A program made the translations under genes and the position numbers. From the IMG/VR virus record IMGVR_UViG_3300009159_000159, positions 1-36,118 of that record: 36,118 nucleotides of DNA; one strand, written 5' to 3'. Position 1 is the first letter of the stretch. Each line of letters starts with the position of its first letter. The notes beneath the pieces are model-generated. The model did not search any database. It saw only the letters and a list, made by a program, of their open reading frames with translations, and was not told the DNA's origin. The DNA is from a virus. Positions 1 to 6,150 of this stretch are shown here, in pieces.

Positions 1-38
1 CGCGCGCCGGTCGCCCATACAACCTGAATCTCCGTCAT
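1..38 (-). CDS. 5' end of an unidentified gene running off the left edge
   Basis: An ATG at 38 reads leftwards off the window as MTEIQVVWATGA. A GGGAG ribosome binding site lies about 7 bases upstream on the minus strand, and the gene follows the glycosyltransferase gene on the same strand after a 40-base gap, so it is probably the next gene of that transcript. Only 12 codons are visible, too few to assign a function. Confidence 0.5.
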   Translation of the reverse strand, partial: MTEIQVVWATGA

Positions 39-78
39 TTCGTCTCCCTGAGTAGTGGTCGAGGTACGACCTTACCTA

Positions 79-822
79 CTAATCCGTGCCGTTGTCAAGT
101 CGCTTCTGGAACTCGGACTTGATCCCCTGTGAATCGAAGAAGTCGCGGAACTTCAGGAAGTGCGCTTCAGTCACCGCGTACGACTTGATGTGCGGAGACG
201 TGGCTCCAGTGTGGCAGTACATGTTGAACCCGGCATCATGGACCATGTTGCAGAAGTACAGATCCTCGCCGAACCATCCGTCACCATCGGGCAGCGGGTA
301 GTCACGGAACCAGCAGCGGTCGAGGTATTCAGGTCCAGCCTGCTCAGCGATCTTCTCGAACACGGATCGATGCACGAGCATGAATCCCGCGCCCGCACCG
401 TCGATCTGGACTACCGCGTTCTCCGGGTAATGCGTGATCACATGAAAGGAATGCTCTTCGTTCCTCATGTAAATCGTCGGCATCGGCAACGGGTACAACT
501 CGCCAGTGTCGTTGGCAGCAAAGTACAGCCCGGAGATGACAGGCCGCTCCTTGGCGTCCGCCGCACTGATGAGCAAGTCGAACGCTTCGAGGTAAAACCG
601 CTGGTCGGCGTCAAGCATGAACAGCCACTCAGCCGTGCCGCTTGCCAAAAAATTTTTTACCATGCGGTTCCGACCACGAGCGATCAGGTTGTCGCACTCG
701 TTCACGATCCCGGCGAACCGATCCGCTCGGGACGCGCCCATCAGGAACAGGTCATGTGCGAACGGGCCGCGTGTGACTCCGTTGTCGACATATCCGACGA
801 CAACCTTTTCGTTCGGGTTCAT
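79..822 (-). CDS. Glycosyltransferase, GT-A fold (GT2-like)
   Basis: 247 aa. It probably transfers a sugar from a nucleotide-sugar donor, either to virion or host-surface glycans or to DNA; the acceptor is unknown. Residues 66-75 (WLFMLDADQR) match the strand plus DxD metal/nucleotide-binding motif of GT-A enzymes (D71, D73), preceded by an RGRNRMV helix typical of phage members, and a GWFGEDLYF segment near residue 185 matches the catalytic-base ED motif of the GT2 superfamily. There is no signal peptide or membrane segment, so it acts in the cytoplasm. The start has a GGAGG site 8 bases upstream, and its ATG overlaps the stop of the preceding zinc-ribbon gene (ATGA), suggesting translational coupling. 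An AAAAAATTTTTT tract and one copy of the arm-specific octamer lie inside the gene. Family confidence is good; substrate is not inferable. Confidence 0.8.
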   Translation of the reverse strand: MNPNEKVVVGYVDNGVTRGPFAHDLFLMGASRADRFAGIVNECDNLIARGRNRMVKNFLASGTAEWLFMLDADQRFYLEAFDLLISAADAKERPVISGLYFAANDTGELYPLPMPTIYMRNEEHSFHVITHYPENAVVQIDGAGAGFMLVHRSVFEKIAEQAGPEYLDRCWFRDYPLPDGDGWFGEDLYFCNMVHDAGFNMYCHTGATSPHIKSYAVTEAHFLKFRDFFDSQGIKSEFQKRLDNGTD

Positions 823-959
823 AGCGGTACCTCCGCGCTAATGGTTTGGATGCTGCAGACTCTGCAGAACTCTATCTCGGATCGGCTGCTAAACGTGTTA
901 TCGCACAAACGGCAGAAGTGAAACCACCATCGTTCGCGCTCAGACTCCGTCGTCGACAT
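819..959 (-). CDS. Small zinc-ribbon protein
   Basis: 46 aa, beginning MSTTESERERWWFHF. Two CxxC pairs (CRLC at 16-19 and CRVC at 32-35) separated by 12 residues form a plausible zinc ribbon or treble-clef knuckle. It overlaps the end of the upstream gene (940-1116) by 20 bases, and its TGA overlaps the ATG of the glycosyltransferase, so it fills what would otherwise be a gap. An AGAAG-type ribosome binding site sits upstream of the ATG. Such mini zinc proteins are common in actinophages and may bind nucleic acid or a host protein; no specific role can be given. Confidence 0.7.
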   Translation of the reverse strand: MSTTESERERWWFHFCRLCDNTFSSRSEIEFCRVCSIQTISAEVPL

Positions 960-1116
960 GGCCGTTCTTCTCAGAGTACGAAGACACTGCGGCCTGAAGA
1001 GCGGCCCATGCCTTCATCTCCGCCTCGCGGTTCTCATCCGTGCCGCTTGCCATCAGCGCGGTGGTGGTCTCCATCCACGCCTGCCGTGCCTCCGTCACTT
1101 TCTTGGAATTGCTCAT
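940..1116 (-). CDS. Small hypothetical helical protein
   Basis: 58 aa. The start at 1116 (MSNSKKVTEA) is preferred over the upstream ATG at 1155 because it has a GAGGAAG ribosome binding site and the longer version has none. The sequence is rich in Ala, Glu and Lys with no Cys or membrane segment and is probably one or two helices (TEARQAWMETTTALM, EMKAWAALQAAVSSY). It lies in the minus-strand arm between the membrane protein gene and the zinc-ribbon gene. No family recognised. A copy of the arm octamer lies inside, encoding Ser-Gly-Thr-Asp. Confidence 0.65.
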   Translation of the reverse strand: MSNSKKVTEARQAWMETTTALMASGTDENREAEMKAWAALQAAVSSYSEKNGHVDDGV

Positions 1117-1177
1117 GTCTGCTTCCTCACTTCGGTGGGTGTCATTTCGTTTCATAGTACAGATCTAAATCCGTGTG

Positions 1178-1489
1178 TCAATCCTCCGAGCCGCTAGTCC
1201 ACGTCATGTAGCAGGTCGCTCCGATGACAGCGATAAGTGCCACCACCAGACCGACAGCCAGATAGAGACCGATTGACAGTAGAGCAAAGATGGCTCCGGG
1301 GATCACCGTCACCAAGAGGGCTACCTTTTGAGACATGCCCGCGTGGTAGAGCAGCCGTGCCGGTAGCACTGGCCAAACGAAGATCAGCGCTAAGAAGGCG
1401 AGGAACACGACGGACCCGGCGCTGTCGTCCTCGCCCTTCAGGCGCTCGTTGATCTCCCACGCCTTGCCAAATAGCAGAATAGTGAACAT
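1178..1489 (-). CDS. Small membrane protein with about three hydrophobic segments
   Basis: 103 aa. Hydrophobic stretches at about 27-45 (VVFLAFLALIFVWPVL), 56-75 (VALLVTVIPGAIFALLSIGL) and 77-93 (AVGLVVALIAVIGATC) predict two or three transmembrane helices with a short charged C-terminus. No known family recognised; an accessory lysis or membrane-modifying role is possible but unsupported. There is no convincing Shine-Dalgarno sequence. Instead a TACAAA hexamer lies exactly 6 bases before the ATG, with TTGACC 18 bases further upstream, suggesting a leaderless transcript that starts at the gene. Confidence 0.65.
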   Translation of the reverse strand: MFTILLFGKAWEINERLKGEDDSAGSVVFLAFLALIFVWPVLPARLLYHAGMSQKVALLVTVIPGAIFALLSIGLYLAVGLVVALIAVIGATCYMTWTSGSED

Positions 1490-1495
1490 GGATCA

Positions 1496-1525
1496 TTTGT
1501 ATCATAGAGATCTTACTCAGGTCAA
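1496..1525 (-). promoter_or_regulatory. Candidate leaderless promoter for the gene at 1178-1489
   Basis: On the minus strand TTGACC (1520-1525) is followed after 18 bases by TACAAA (1496-1501), which ends 6 bases before the ATG at 1489. The hexamers and spacing resemble an actinobacterial housekeeping-sigma promoter, and the geometry predicts transcription starting at or next to the ATG. Confidence 0.4.
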
Positions 1526-1822
1526 GTCGTCGTCGACCGTCATCGGTTTCAAGTACGCGGTTTGATCGAAGGCAGAGACGAACTCCGTTCGAGACTTCAA
1601 CTCGTAGAGAGTGTCGTCAAGTCTGACTAAGTCCCGTTCCTGCAGTCCCGAGCCGCCCTCGACTTCAGGCATCGGTGAGACCTTGTCATACAGCGGGCCG
1701 CTGCAGGCAGCGGTCTCCTCGACGAGTCGACTGAGGATCTCGTAATGATCGTGCTCATCGGAGAGCGTAAAGCGGCGGCAGTTATCCGAGCCTGCTCGCA
1801 TCCAGTAGACCGCAACCTTCAC
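1517..1822 (-). CDS. Hypothetical protein
   Basis: 101 aa from a GTG at 1822 that overlaps the preceding stop as GTGA, the usual coupling arrangement; a longer frame open to 1867 would overlap the upstream gene by about 50 bases and is less likely. The N-terminus (VKVAVYWMRAGSDNCRRF) looks like a small beta-strand-led domain and the C-terminus is acidic (TVDDDLT). No catalytic motif or membrane segment was recognised. Confidence 0.6.
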   Translation of the reverse strand: MKVAVYWMRAGSDNCRRFTLSDEHDHYEILSRLVEETAACSGPLYDKVSPMPEVEGGSGLQERDLVRLDDTLYELKSRTEFVSAFDQTAYLKPMTVDDDLT

Positions 1823-2166
1823 TTGCCCACGCCGATCACCCGGTCCGTGAGGATCTCCAAAGACCATCGGATTCCGGGTTCGAGGTGCGAGTACCGCTCG
1901 CTGTCAGCAACCTTTGACATCTCGTCTTTCAATCGGTCGAGGATGTCTTCGAGCAGTCTCATCCGTGTCGCTGCGAGCAGCCGCTCGACATCGCGCTCGA
2001 AGGAGTTTCCCTCGCCGAGGCGAAGTCGGTCGAGCGCATCAATCACGGTCTCGGCATCCTTGCCTGCCCGTTCCACGATTCGGGGTTGGATGTCGGACAA
2101 CGGCATGCCGGGCAGATGAGAGTCCAGCAGCGCGTCCGATCCAACCCGGATCCGTGGATCGTCCAT
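1819..2166 (-). CDS. Hypothetical helical protein
   Basis: 115 aa, strongly helical and charged in the middle (DAETVIDALDRLRLGEGNSF, ERDVERLLAATRMRLLEDI), possibly a coiled-coil pair. It lies immediately downstream of the lipoprotein gene (2 bases between that stop and this ATG) and overlaps the next gene by 4 bases, so it belongs to the same operon. No Shine-Dalgarno sequence is obvious, which fits coupling to the preceding stop. Family not recognised. Confidence 0.6.
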   Translation of the reverse strand: MDDPRIRVGSDALLDSHLPGMPLSDIQPRIVERAGKDAETVIDALDRLRLGEGNSFERDVERLLAATRMRLLEDILDRLKDEMSKVADSERYSHLEPGIRWSLEILTDRVIGVGK

Positions 2167-2168
2167 GA

Positions 2169-2600
2169 CTAGAGGGCATCAATCTGGTACTGGTACTCCG
2201 GGCAGTACGCGGCCACCGCCGCACCGCCGAGGTACGCGGCGAATGTTCGCATCTCCTCGTTGTTCGGGTACTCCTTCACGAAGTACACGGCGTACTCGCG
2301 CACGGTCGTGCCGCTATCGAATACGTCGCACGCCGAGTGTCCGAGTTCGATCAACTTCTCGTCCGTTGCAGAGTCGACGTACGAGTTGCCCTTACTGCGA
2401 AGAAGCGCGATGTACGCGGCATCCTTGACCGAGCCGCTGTCTACCGTCTCCGCTGGTGCGGGTGCAGGAGCGGGTGCGGGTGCTGCAGCGGTCGCTGTTA
2501 CCGTCACGGTCGAGGCCGTGCCGCTTCCCGACCCGCAGGCCGTAAGCACGAGTGCTGCAGCGGCTAGGCCCACGGCCATGCCGATCTTGGTCTTGTACAT
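2169..2600 (-). CDS. DUF732-like lipoprotein
   Basis: 143 aa from the ATG at 2600, chosen because GGAGG lies 5 bases upstream; the longer frame to 2642 would put unrelated residues before the signal sequence. The N-terminus is a lipoprotein signal peptide (KTK, hydrophobic core, lipobox LTAC with C22), followed by an Ala-Pro repeat linker of about residues 40-53 and a domain resembling the mycobacterial DUF732 family (YIALLRSKG, KLIELGHSACDVFDSG, and a late Cys in VAAYCPEY that could disulfide-bond with the Cys of SACD). It should be exported, lipidated and anchored on the outer face of the host membrane. Phage lipoproteins of this kind can act in superinfection exclusion; that is inference here. 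It has its own upstream region, with TGTTCA and TATGGT 17 bases apart on the minus strand (about 2650-2675) preceded by an A/T tract. Confidence 0.8.
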   Translation of the reverse strand: MYKTKIGMAVGLAAAALVLTACGSGSGTASTVTVTATAAAPAPAPAPAPAETVDSGSVKDAAYIALLRSKGNSYVDSATDEKLIELGHSACDVFDSGTTVREYAVYFVKEYPNNEEMRTFAAYLGGAAVAAYCPEYQYQIDAL

Positions 2601-2685
2601 CGTTTCCTCCGTTGTGTATTTGAAGTGCTCTAAGGCACTCACTTACACCATAGCGTGATGCACTCGATATGAACAGCCCGTGCCG

Positions 2686-2859
2686 CTAAAAATTTTTTTT
2701 GGCTTCCTCTGCAGCATGCACGTTTTCCTTGTGATGAATTGTGCTTGCCAAATGAAAGTACCGATATTCACTCACGGCAATCGACGTAATCATCACCACG
2801 CACAGCGTGGATTGAACGACTGTCATTAGGACTAGAACTGAAATAAATAGATCAGGCAT
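2686..2859 (-). CDS. Small single-span membrane protein
   Basis: 57 aa, beginning MPDLFISVLVLMTVVQSTL. Residues 4-28 form one transmembrane helix, followed by a charged tail with several His and Lys residues. GGAGG lies 6 bases before the ATG, which is good evidence that it is translated. The gene ends at the A/T tract and octamer copy upstream of the lipoprotein promoter. Its position just before the lipoprotein gene suggests a membrane-associated pair, but no function can be assigned. Confidence 0.65.
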   Translation of the reverse strand: MPDLFISVLVLMTVVQSTLCVVMITSIAVSEYRYFHLASTIHHKENVHAAEEAKKNF

Positions 2860-2963
2860 CTCATGCCTCCGGTCCCCCCGCGCCTCAGCGTAGGCATTGC
2901 GTTGTCGCTTGCCGTCAATTCGAGTGTAACCCCGATTAGAAAAAGGGCTTAGGTCCCAAGTAC

Positions 2964-3014
2964 GGTTGTTTCTTTGATCTGATGCATAGCATGCATCATA
3001 TCAAAGAAACAACC
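2964..3014. other. 24-bp near-perfect inverted repeat with a 3-base loop
   Basis: Bases 2964-2987 and 2991-3014 are reverse complements except for one mismatch (C2979 against T2999), with loop AGC. The stem is AT-rich (GTTGTTTCTTTGAT outside, TGATGCAT inside). It begins 6 bases downstream of the stop of the gene at 3020-3190, where a terminator could sit, but no T tract follows directly on either strand. It could be a Rho-independent-like terminator without a U tract, an RNase processing site, a protein-binding palindrome, or an origin or resolution structure. Confidence 0.8.
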
Positions 3015-3019
3015 TACAG

Positions 3020-3190
3020 TCAAATCCGCGAGGCCGCTAGGTCGAGAAGGCGCACAAGATTGGTCGCAGCGTTCGTCCGTGCCGTCATCCGAATATGCTC
3101 TTCTCTTGTCTTGCACAACTCGATGTCGGACTGAAGTTCCTCAACGAGCACGGCTGCCAAGTTCGCGATCTCTTCGATTTCTTCACGCAT
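3020..3190 (-). CDS. Small hypothetical helical protein
   Basis: 56 aa from the ATG at 3190, which has AAGGAG 6 bases upstream and overlaps the 3' end of the preceding gene by 8 bases. The sequence (MREEIEEIANLAAVLVEELQ and then a second helix ending LVRLLDLAASRI) is helical and amphipathic, consistent with a helical hairpin. It is the last gene before the large hairpin at 2964-3014. No family recognised. Confidence 0.6.
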   Translation of the reverse strand: MREEIEEIANLAAVLVEELQSDIELCKTREEHIRMTARTNAATNLVRLLDLAASRI

Positions 3191-4094
3191 CGAGTTCTCC
3201 TTCTTCGATCTCAACGACCTCGGCATCGATCACTTCGTCCTGATTGTCCGTTTTGTGCTGGGCAGCCTCGACGGTCACGGCTCCTGCAGCAAGACGGGCC
3301 AGCCGTTCGGCAACGACCTGAGCGGCAGGCCGCGCATCCGTCACCTCGACGCCCATGTCAATCTCCATGCCGCCTCGAACTCCGGCACGGTCGAGGATCT
3401 CCGTTGCAGCCTTGAGCCGAACCGGCTCAGATACAGCGGTTTCCATCATCTCTTCGAGGACATCCACCGCGTACGGTGCGGCTTGGATGATCTTCTTCCG
3501 TGCCCGCTCGATGTCCTCGCCCGGTTTACGGGCAGACCGTAGATGGACTCGGCACATGCCGTCATCCTGATGACGACCCGATGCCCACAGCATGCAGCGG
3601 ATACCGTCTGACTTGATCACGCGGCATCGGGTCGGGAGCACCTTCGGCGCACGCCGCTCACTCGACGGTCCGCCTGCCAGTTGCTCGGCTTGCCACCCCT
3701 TGGTCGCACCGACCACCCACGGTGGCGCGATACGGCATGCCGCCTCGTCGACCAGTAGGTCGAGCCCGGTGACATAATCCGAGTTCATGTCTTTCGGGTC
3801 GACGAGCAGCGGTCGCTTCTCGGCGAGCGACTGGATCCGTCGCTCCTTCATCGCCTCCGGGGACCGTGCCGCGATCAGTCCGGTCGGGTTACCAAAACTA
3901 TCATAGACCGGCTGCCATTGCAACTTCGCTCGACGAAGGGCAGCACGGTTCTCGTAGGTGTCCTCGCACACCCCTCGCTCGATCTCGGGCAGGCCGATGG
4001 CTGCCAGATCGGGTCGAGTGTCGATTGGCTCCTCGACGACGGGCTCGCCTGCTCCCTCTTCGACGGGCTCGCCGCCGTACACCAGTTCAGACAT
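3183..4094 (-). CDS. Putative small terminase-like protein with a zinc motif
   Basis: 303 aa. The N-terminal 30 residues are acidic and Pro/Gly-rich. Near residues 157-185 there is a Cys/His motif, CRVIKSDGIRC then CRVH, which looks like a zinc-binding module. After it comes a helical segment (AAPYAVDVLEEMMETAVSEP, then VRLKAATEILDRAGVRGG) that resembles the C-terminal part of small terminase subunits and related actinophage DNA-binding proteins. The tail is acidic (EVIDAEVVEIEEGELDA). The large terminase is 19 kb away on the other strand, and the HTH gene next to it (22398) is a rival candidate, so the role is tentative. The start lacks a Shine-Dalgarno sequence but has TACATT exactly 6 bases upstream, suggesting a leaderless message. 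Confidence 0.6.
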   Translation of the reverse strand: MSELVYGGEPVEEGAGEPVVEEPIDTRPDLAAIGLPEIERGVCEDTYENRAALRRAKLQWQPVYDSFGNPTGLIAARSPEAMKERRIQSLAEKRPLLVDPKDMNSDYVTGLDLLVDEAACRIAPPWVVGATKGWQAEQLAGGPSSERRAPKVLPTRCRVIKSDGIRCMLWASGRHQDDGMCRVHLRSARKPGEDIERARKKIIQAAPYAVDVLEEMMETAVSEPVRLKAATEILDRAGVRGGMEIDMGVEVTDARPAAQVVAERLARLAAGAVTVEAAQHKTDNQDEVIDAEVVEIEEGELDA

Positions 4095-4100
4095 GGGTCA

Positions 4101-4106
4101 AATGTA
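4101..4106 (-). promoter_or_regulatory. Candidate leaderless -10 box (TACATT) for the gene at 3183-4094
   Basis: TACATT on the minus strand ends 6 bases before the ATG at 4094, inside an A/T-rich stretch, and there is no ribosome binding site. The -35 region is weak (TTGTCG lies 21 bases upstream). The placement directly after the strong hairpin at 4143-4180 fits a new transcription unit starting here. Confidence 0.4.
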
Positions 4107-4142
4107 CCAATCAATAAAAATTTTGCCCGACAAAACTGAAGC

Positions 4143-4180
4143 GACCGGGCCGTGGGGAGTTTTTCCCGCACGACCCGGTC
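4143..4180 (-). terminator. GC-rich hairpin terminator after the lysis genes
   Basis: GACCGGG-C-CGTGGGGA pairs with TCCCGCACG-A-CCCGGTC apart from one mismatch and one bulge, with a short T-rich loop. On the minus strand the stem is followed by GCTTCAGTTTTG, a weak U-rich tail. It lies between the end of the holin gene and the next minus-strand start, as expected for the terminator of the lysis unit. The U tract is imperfect, so it may be an intrinsic terminator of the actinobacterial, U-poor type. Confidence 0.6.
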
Positions 4181-4236
4181 CAACTTCTCGATGGCGTCGT
4201 AAAGATTTTTTCCTACTCGCCAGTAACTTACGGTTT

Positions 4237-4536
4237 TCAGCCTCCGGCGGGGAGGTCATCGACGTTCTCCGTCGACGGACCGATCTGGTCAGGAAGCGGG
4301 TTGCCCGAGCCAGCCGTGCCGTTTGACACCGAGCCGTTGCCGTACATGATGTAGCCGGGGTTCATCCAGTTGACGATCACGGGCAGGATGGACAGGATCG
4401 CTGCCCACAGCACCGCGAGCCACTGATCACTTGACAGATCCCACGGGGGAGACTGGAGAGCGAGGAACGCGGTGATCGCGGATACCACGAACACCCGTGC
4501 CCACGTCCCGATCATTGCCTTGACTTGGTCTGGCAT
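4237..4536 (-). CDS. Holin
   Basis: 99 aa with two predicted transmembrane helices (about 10-27, ARVFVVSAITAFLALQSP, and about 38-56, QWLAVLWAAILSILPVIVNW) and a Gly/Asn/Ser-rich hydrophilic C-terminus. This size and topology match class II-type holins, which permeabilise the host membrane at a set time and release endolysin. It lies directly downstream of the endolysin gene; the endolysin stop TAG abuts this ATG (TAGATG). Holin after endolysin on the same strand is a usual actinophage order. A second small membrane protein at 27472 could be an alternative holin. Confidence 0.75.
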   Translation of the reverse strand: MPDQVKAMIGTWARVFVVSAITAFLALQSPPWDLSSDQWLAVLWAAILSILPVIVNWMNPGYIMYGNGSVSNGTAGSGNPLPDQIGPSTENVDDLPAGG

Positions 4537-5457
4537 CTACAGCACCACCTTGAATAGTTTGGACTTCGAGCCTAGTGTCGAGAGACTGGTCATGCCGGGG
4601 ATGCCGTCAGCGTCCGTGCCGGTGTACCCGAGCCTCCGCTGCCACAAAGCATACCCTACTCGAACGGATTCGTCAAAAACATCCTGAACCCGGATACCAC
4701 GGGTGATACCAACGGCTCGAAGGCCCTTGGTCACCAGCAGCACATCCACGTCCTTGCCCTTTCGCCGTGCCGCCCGCTGAATGTTCGACAGGTCGACGAC
4801 CGAGTCGGGCTTGGGTACAGGCTTCGGAGGTACTGGCGGTTTAGGTGCAGGGGCATGCTTGGTCTCCCACATCTTCTGAGCGTTGGTCCGAAACACCGAG
4901 ATGTCGTAGAGGGTGTCGTTCTTCCGGCCTCGGGTCGGGTGGTAGTAGGACAGGCCCATCTCCGGGCCACCGTCAGTCCAGCCCTTGTGGTTGATCAGAT
5001 GGTTGAAGTTCTCCCAGTTCGAGACCTGACGCAGGGCACTGTCCATTCGTGCCGTCGAGTCGAACATCTCGTCGGTGAAGTCCTGCTTGGTCCCCCACGA
5101 CTCGTGCTCACGGCCCCAGAGCATCAGGTGGCCAAGATCCTTCGGCACGCCGTAAGCAGGCCACGGTCCACCCTTGCCAGAGTGCCAGCAGGACAAAGCG
5201 GACATAATAATCACCGAGCCGTCACGACGGACGACCTCGTTGCAGCACGGGTAGTTGTAGCCCTCGGAGCGACCGTCGCACCACTCGACCGCGCCGTCTC
5301 CGACACCTGAGATGTGATGCTCGACCGCGCCGCGAAGTCCGTACTCCCACGGACGACCACGGGTGTTCCACTCCCGATCAAAGGATACCTTATTGGCGGG
5401 CATCCAGTCAAGGATGGCCTCGCGGATCTGTGCCGGTGTCGGCTTGTTGATGGTCAC
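4537..5457 (-). CDS. Endolysin: N-acetylmuramoyl-L-alanine amidase with a C-terminal wall-binding domain
   Basis: 306 aa from a GTG at 5457, with GAGGAGG upstream and overlap with the stop of the small acidic gene before it. Residues about 40-175 look like a type 2 (PGRP-like) zinc amidase: VEHHISG (H47, H48), a GREHESWG segment, and a late HLINHKGWTDGG segment with further potential zinc and catalytic residues (H153, H157). These enzymes cut the bond between N-acetylmuramic acid and L-alanine. A Pro/Lys linker (about 202-217) follows. The C-terminus ends in a module with YALWQRRLGYTGTDADGIPG and SLSTLG that is also found at the end of the GH18 protein at 20885-22180, so it is probably the peptidoglycan-binding part. 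There is no signal peptide, so export depends on the holin next door. Confidence 0.85.
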   Translation of the reverse strand: MTINKPTPAQIREAILDWMPANKVSFDREWNTRGRPWEYGLRGAVEHHISGVGDGAVEWCDGRSEGYNYPCCNEVVRRDGSVIIMSALSCWHSGKGGPWPAYGVPKDLGHLMLWGREHESWGTKQDFTDEMFDSTARMDSALRQVSNWENFNHLINHKGWTDGGPEMGLSYYHPTRGRKNDTLYDISVFRTNAQKMWETKHAPAPKPPVPPKPVPKPDSVVDLSNIQRAARRKGKDVDVLLVTKGLRAVGITRGIRVQDVFDESVRVGYALWQRRLGYTGTDADGIPGMTSLSTLGSKSKLFKVVL

Positions 5458-5558
5458 ATTTCCTCCTCGAAGTGCGGGTGCGCGTCGGCCTCGGGAGCCT
5501 CAGCGCTTGCCGCGTCCTCAAGGGAGATCTCGGGGAAGTCCTGCTCGTCGTCGCCCAT
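5454..5558 (-). CDS. Very acidic 34-residue protein upstream of the endolysin
   Basis: 34 aa (MGDDEQDFPEISLEDAASAE then an Ala/Glu/Asp/His tail). It is strongly acidic and probably disordered. AGGAG lies 4 bases before the ATG, and its TGA overlaps the GTG of the endolysin, so the two are translationally coupled. It may exist mainly to couple or time endolysin translation, or may bind the basic endolysin; both are inference. Confidence 0.6.
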   Translation of the reverse strand: MGDDEQDFPEISLEDAASAEAPEADAHPHFEEEM

Positions 5559-5820
5559 ACCGCTCCTCAACTTGACAAAAAATATTTTTTGTGCTTACCC
5601 TTGTCGGGCTTGACATCTATTATTTTTTCTGCTAGAGCCAAGGGTACAGGATTTTTTCGCGACGAATTTTTTGCTCGCGCGGAGAAAGTGCGCCGCCTTT
5701 TCAGGCCCTTCTATAAACAACTCTATAGTATAACGATCCGTTCCACGCTCAAACCATATGTCAGATGTCAAGACTTGACAAATCTACATACTTCAATACA
5801 GCAGCCGCACAACTGCTCGA
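5559..5820. promoter_or_regulatory. AT-rich intergenic region with two palindromes upstream of the lysis genes
   Basis: No gene is supported here. It holds a perfect 18-base palindrome ACAAAAAATATTTTTTGT (5575-5592), a perfect 15-base palindrome TGTCAAGACTTGACA (5766-5780) that contains TTGACA on both strands, several T6 tracts (about 5624, 5652, 5667) and, on the minus strand, TTTGAG followed after 17 bases by TACTAT (about 5724-5752). It separates the WhiB gene (ends 5821) from the acidic gene/endolysin/holin unit, so it is the likely promoter and operator for the lysis unit. The 5766 palindrome is operator-like. Confidence 0.5.
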
Positions 5821-6150
5821 TCATCCTCGCACGACCCGTCTCAGCCTCAGCATCCTTCGACGGTCGTCCTCACTCACACCACCCCATGTGCCGTACGGCT
5901 CTTGGACTTTCATCGACCAGTCAAGGCATTCGCTGACGACTGGGCATACCTTGCAGATCGAGATCGCGACATTGGCTCGAATCCGTCTCTGCGCCAGAGG
6001 CTCATCCCACGGATGAAAGAACAACTCGGGGTCAATCCCCTCGTCACGGCAGGCTCCTCGCAACTGCCACTCCCAGTACTCAGCCGTCGTGCTGGGAAGA
6101 TCTATCCCTCCGTCGATATCCCTCTGTCGGCTCATCAGCCGCCCCGGCAT
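5821..6150 (-). CDS. whiB: WhiB-family iron-sulfur transcription regulator
   Basis: 109 aa. Four cysteines in the WhiB pattern (C34, then C66-x2-C69-x5-C75) bind a [4Fe-4S] cluster, followed by the beta-turn GTWGG (87-91) and a basic C-terminus (RRRMLRLRRVVRG) that contacts DNA. Wbl proteins are known only from actinobacteria and their phages, where they bind the sigma factor and alter host transcription; phage copies (WhiBTM4 type) have been linked to septation inhibition and superinfection exclusion. The gene overlaps the end of the frame at 6135-6437 by 16 bases. Two ATGs (6150 and 6135) are possible starts; neither has a strong ribosome binding site. Complete by length and motifs. Confidence 0.92.
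   Translation of the reverse strand: MPGRLMSRQRDIDGGIDLPSTTAEYWEWQLRGACRDEGIDPELFFHPWDEPLAQRRIRANVAISICKVCPVVSECLDWSMKVQEPYGTWGGVSEDDRRRMLRLRRVVRG

Larger units (their letters stand above)
84..5054 (+). repeat. Dispersed octamer CCGTGCCG confined to the left arm
   Basis: The octamer CCGTGCCG occurs at 84, 633, 1038, 1355, 2516, 2678, 3077, 3864, 4314, 4614 and 4765, always in this orientation. TCGTGCCG occurs at 2306 and 5047, and one-base variants at 1084, 3498 and 4495. I found no exact copy on either strand from 5055 to 36118. On the coding (minus) strand it reads CGGCACGG, most often preceded by AAG or AAC and followed by ATG or CTG. Copies fall in different codon phases (Gly-Thr, Ala-Arg and Pro-Ala-Arg readings) and one (2678) is intergenic, so the conservation is at DNA level and not due to one peptide. 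Spacing is irregular, about 150-1150 bases. Function unknown. Confidence 0.75.

Noticed and set aside
160-921. 253-codon plus-strand open frame
   Set aside because: It is the shadow of the glycosyltransferase gene on the minus strand, with no ribosome binding site and Arg/Val/His-rich, unstructured sequence.
5472-5936. 154-codon plus-strand open frame across the AT-rich gap
   Set aside because: No ribosome binding site, no recognisable domain, and it crosses the acidic gene, the palindromes and the end of whiB on the other strand.
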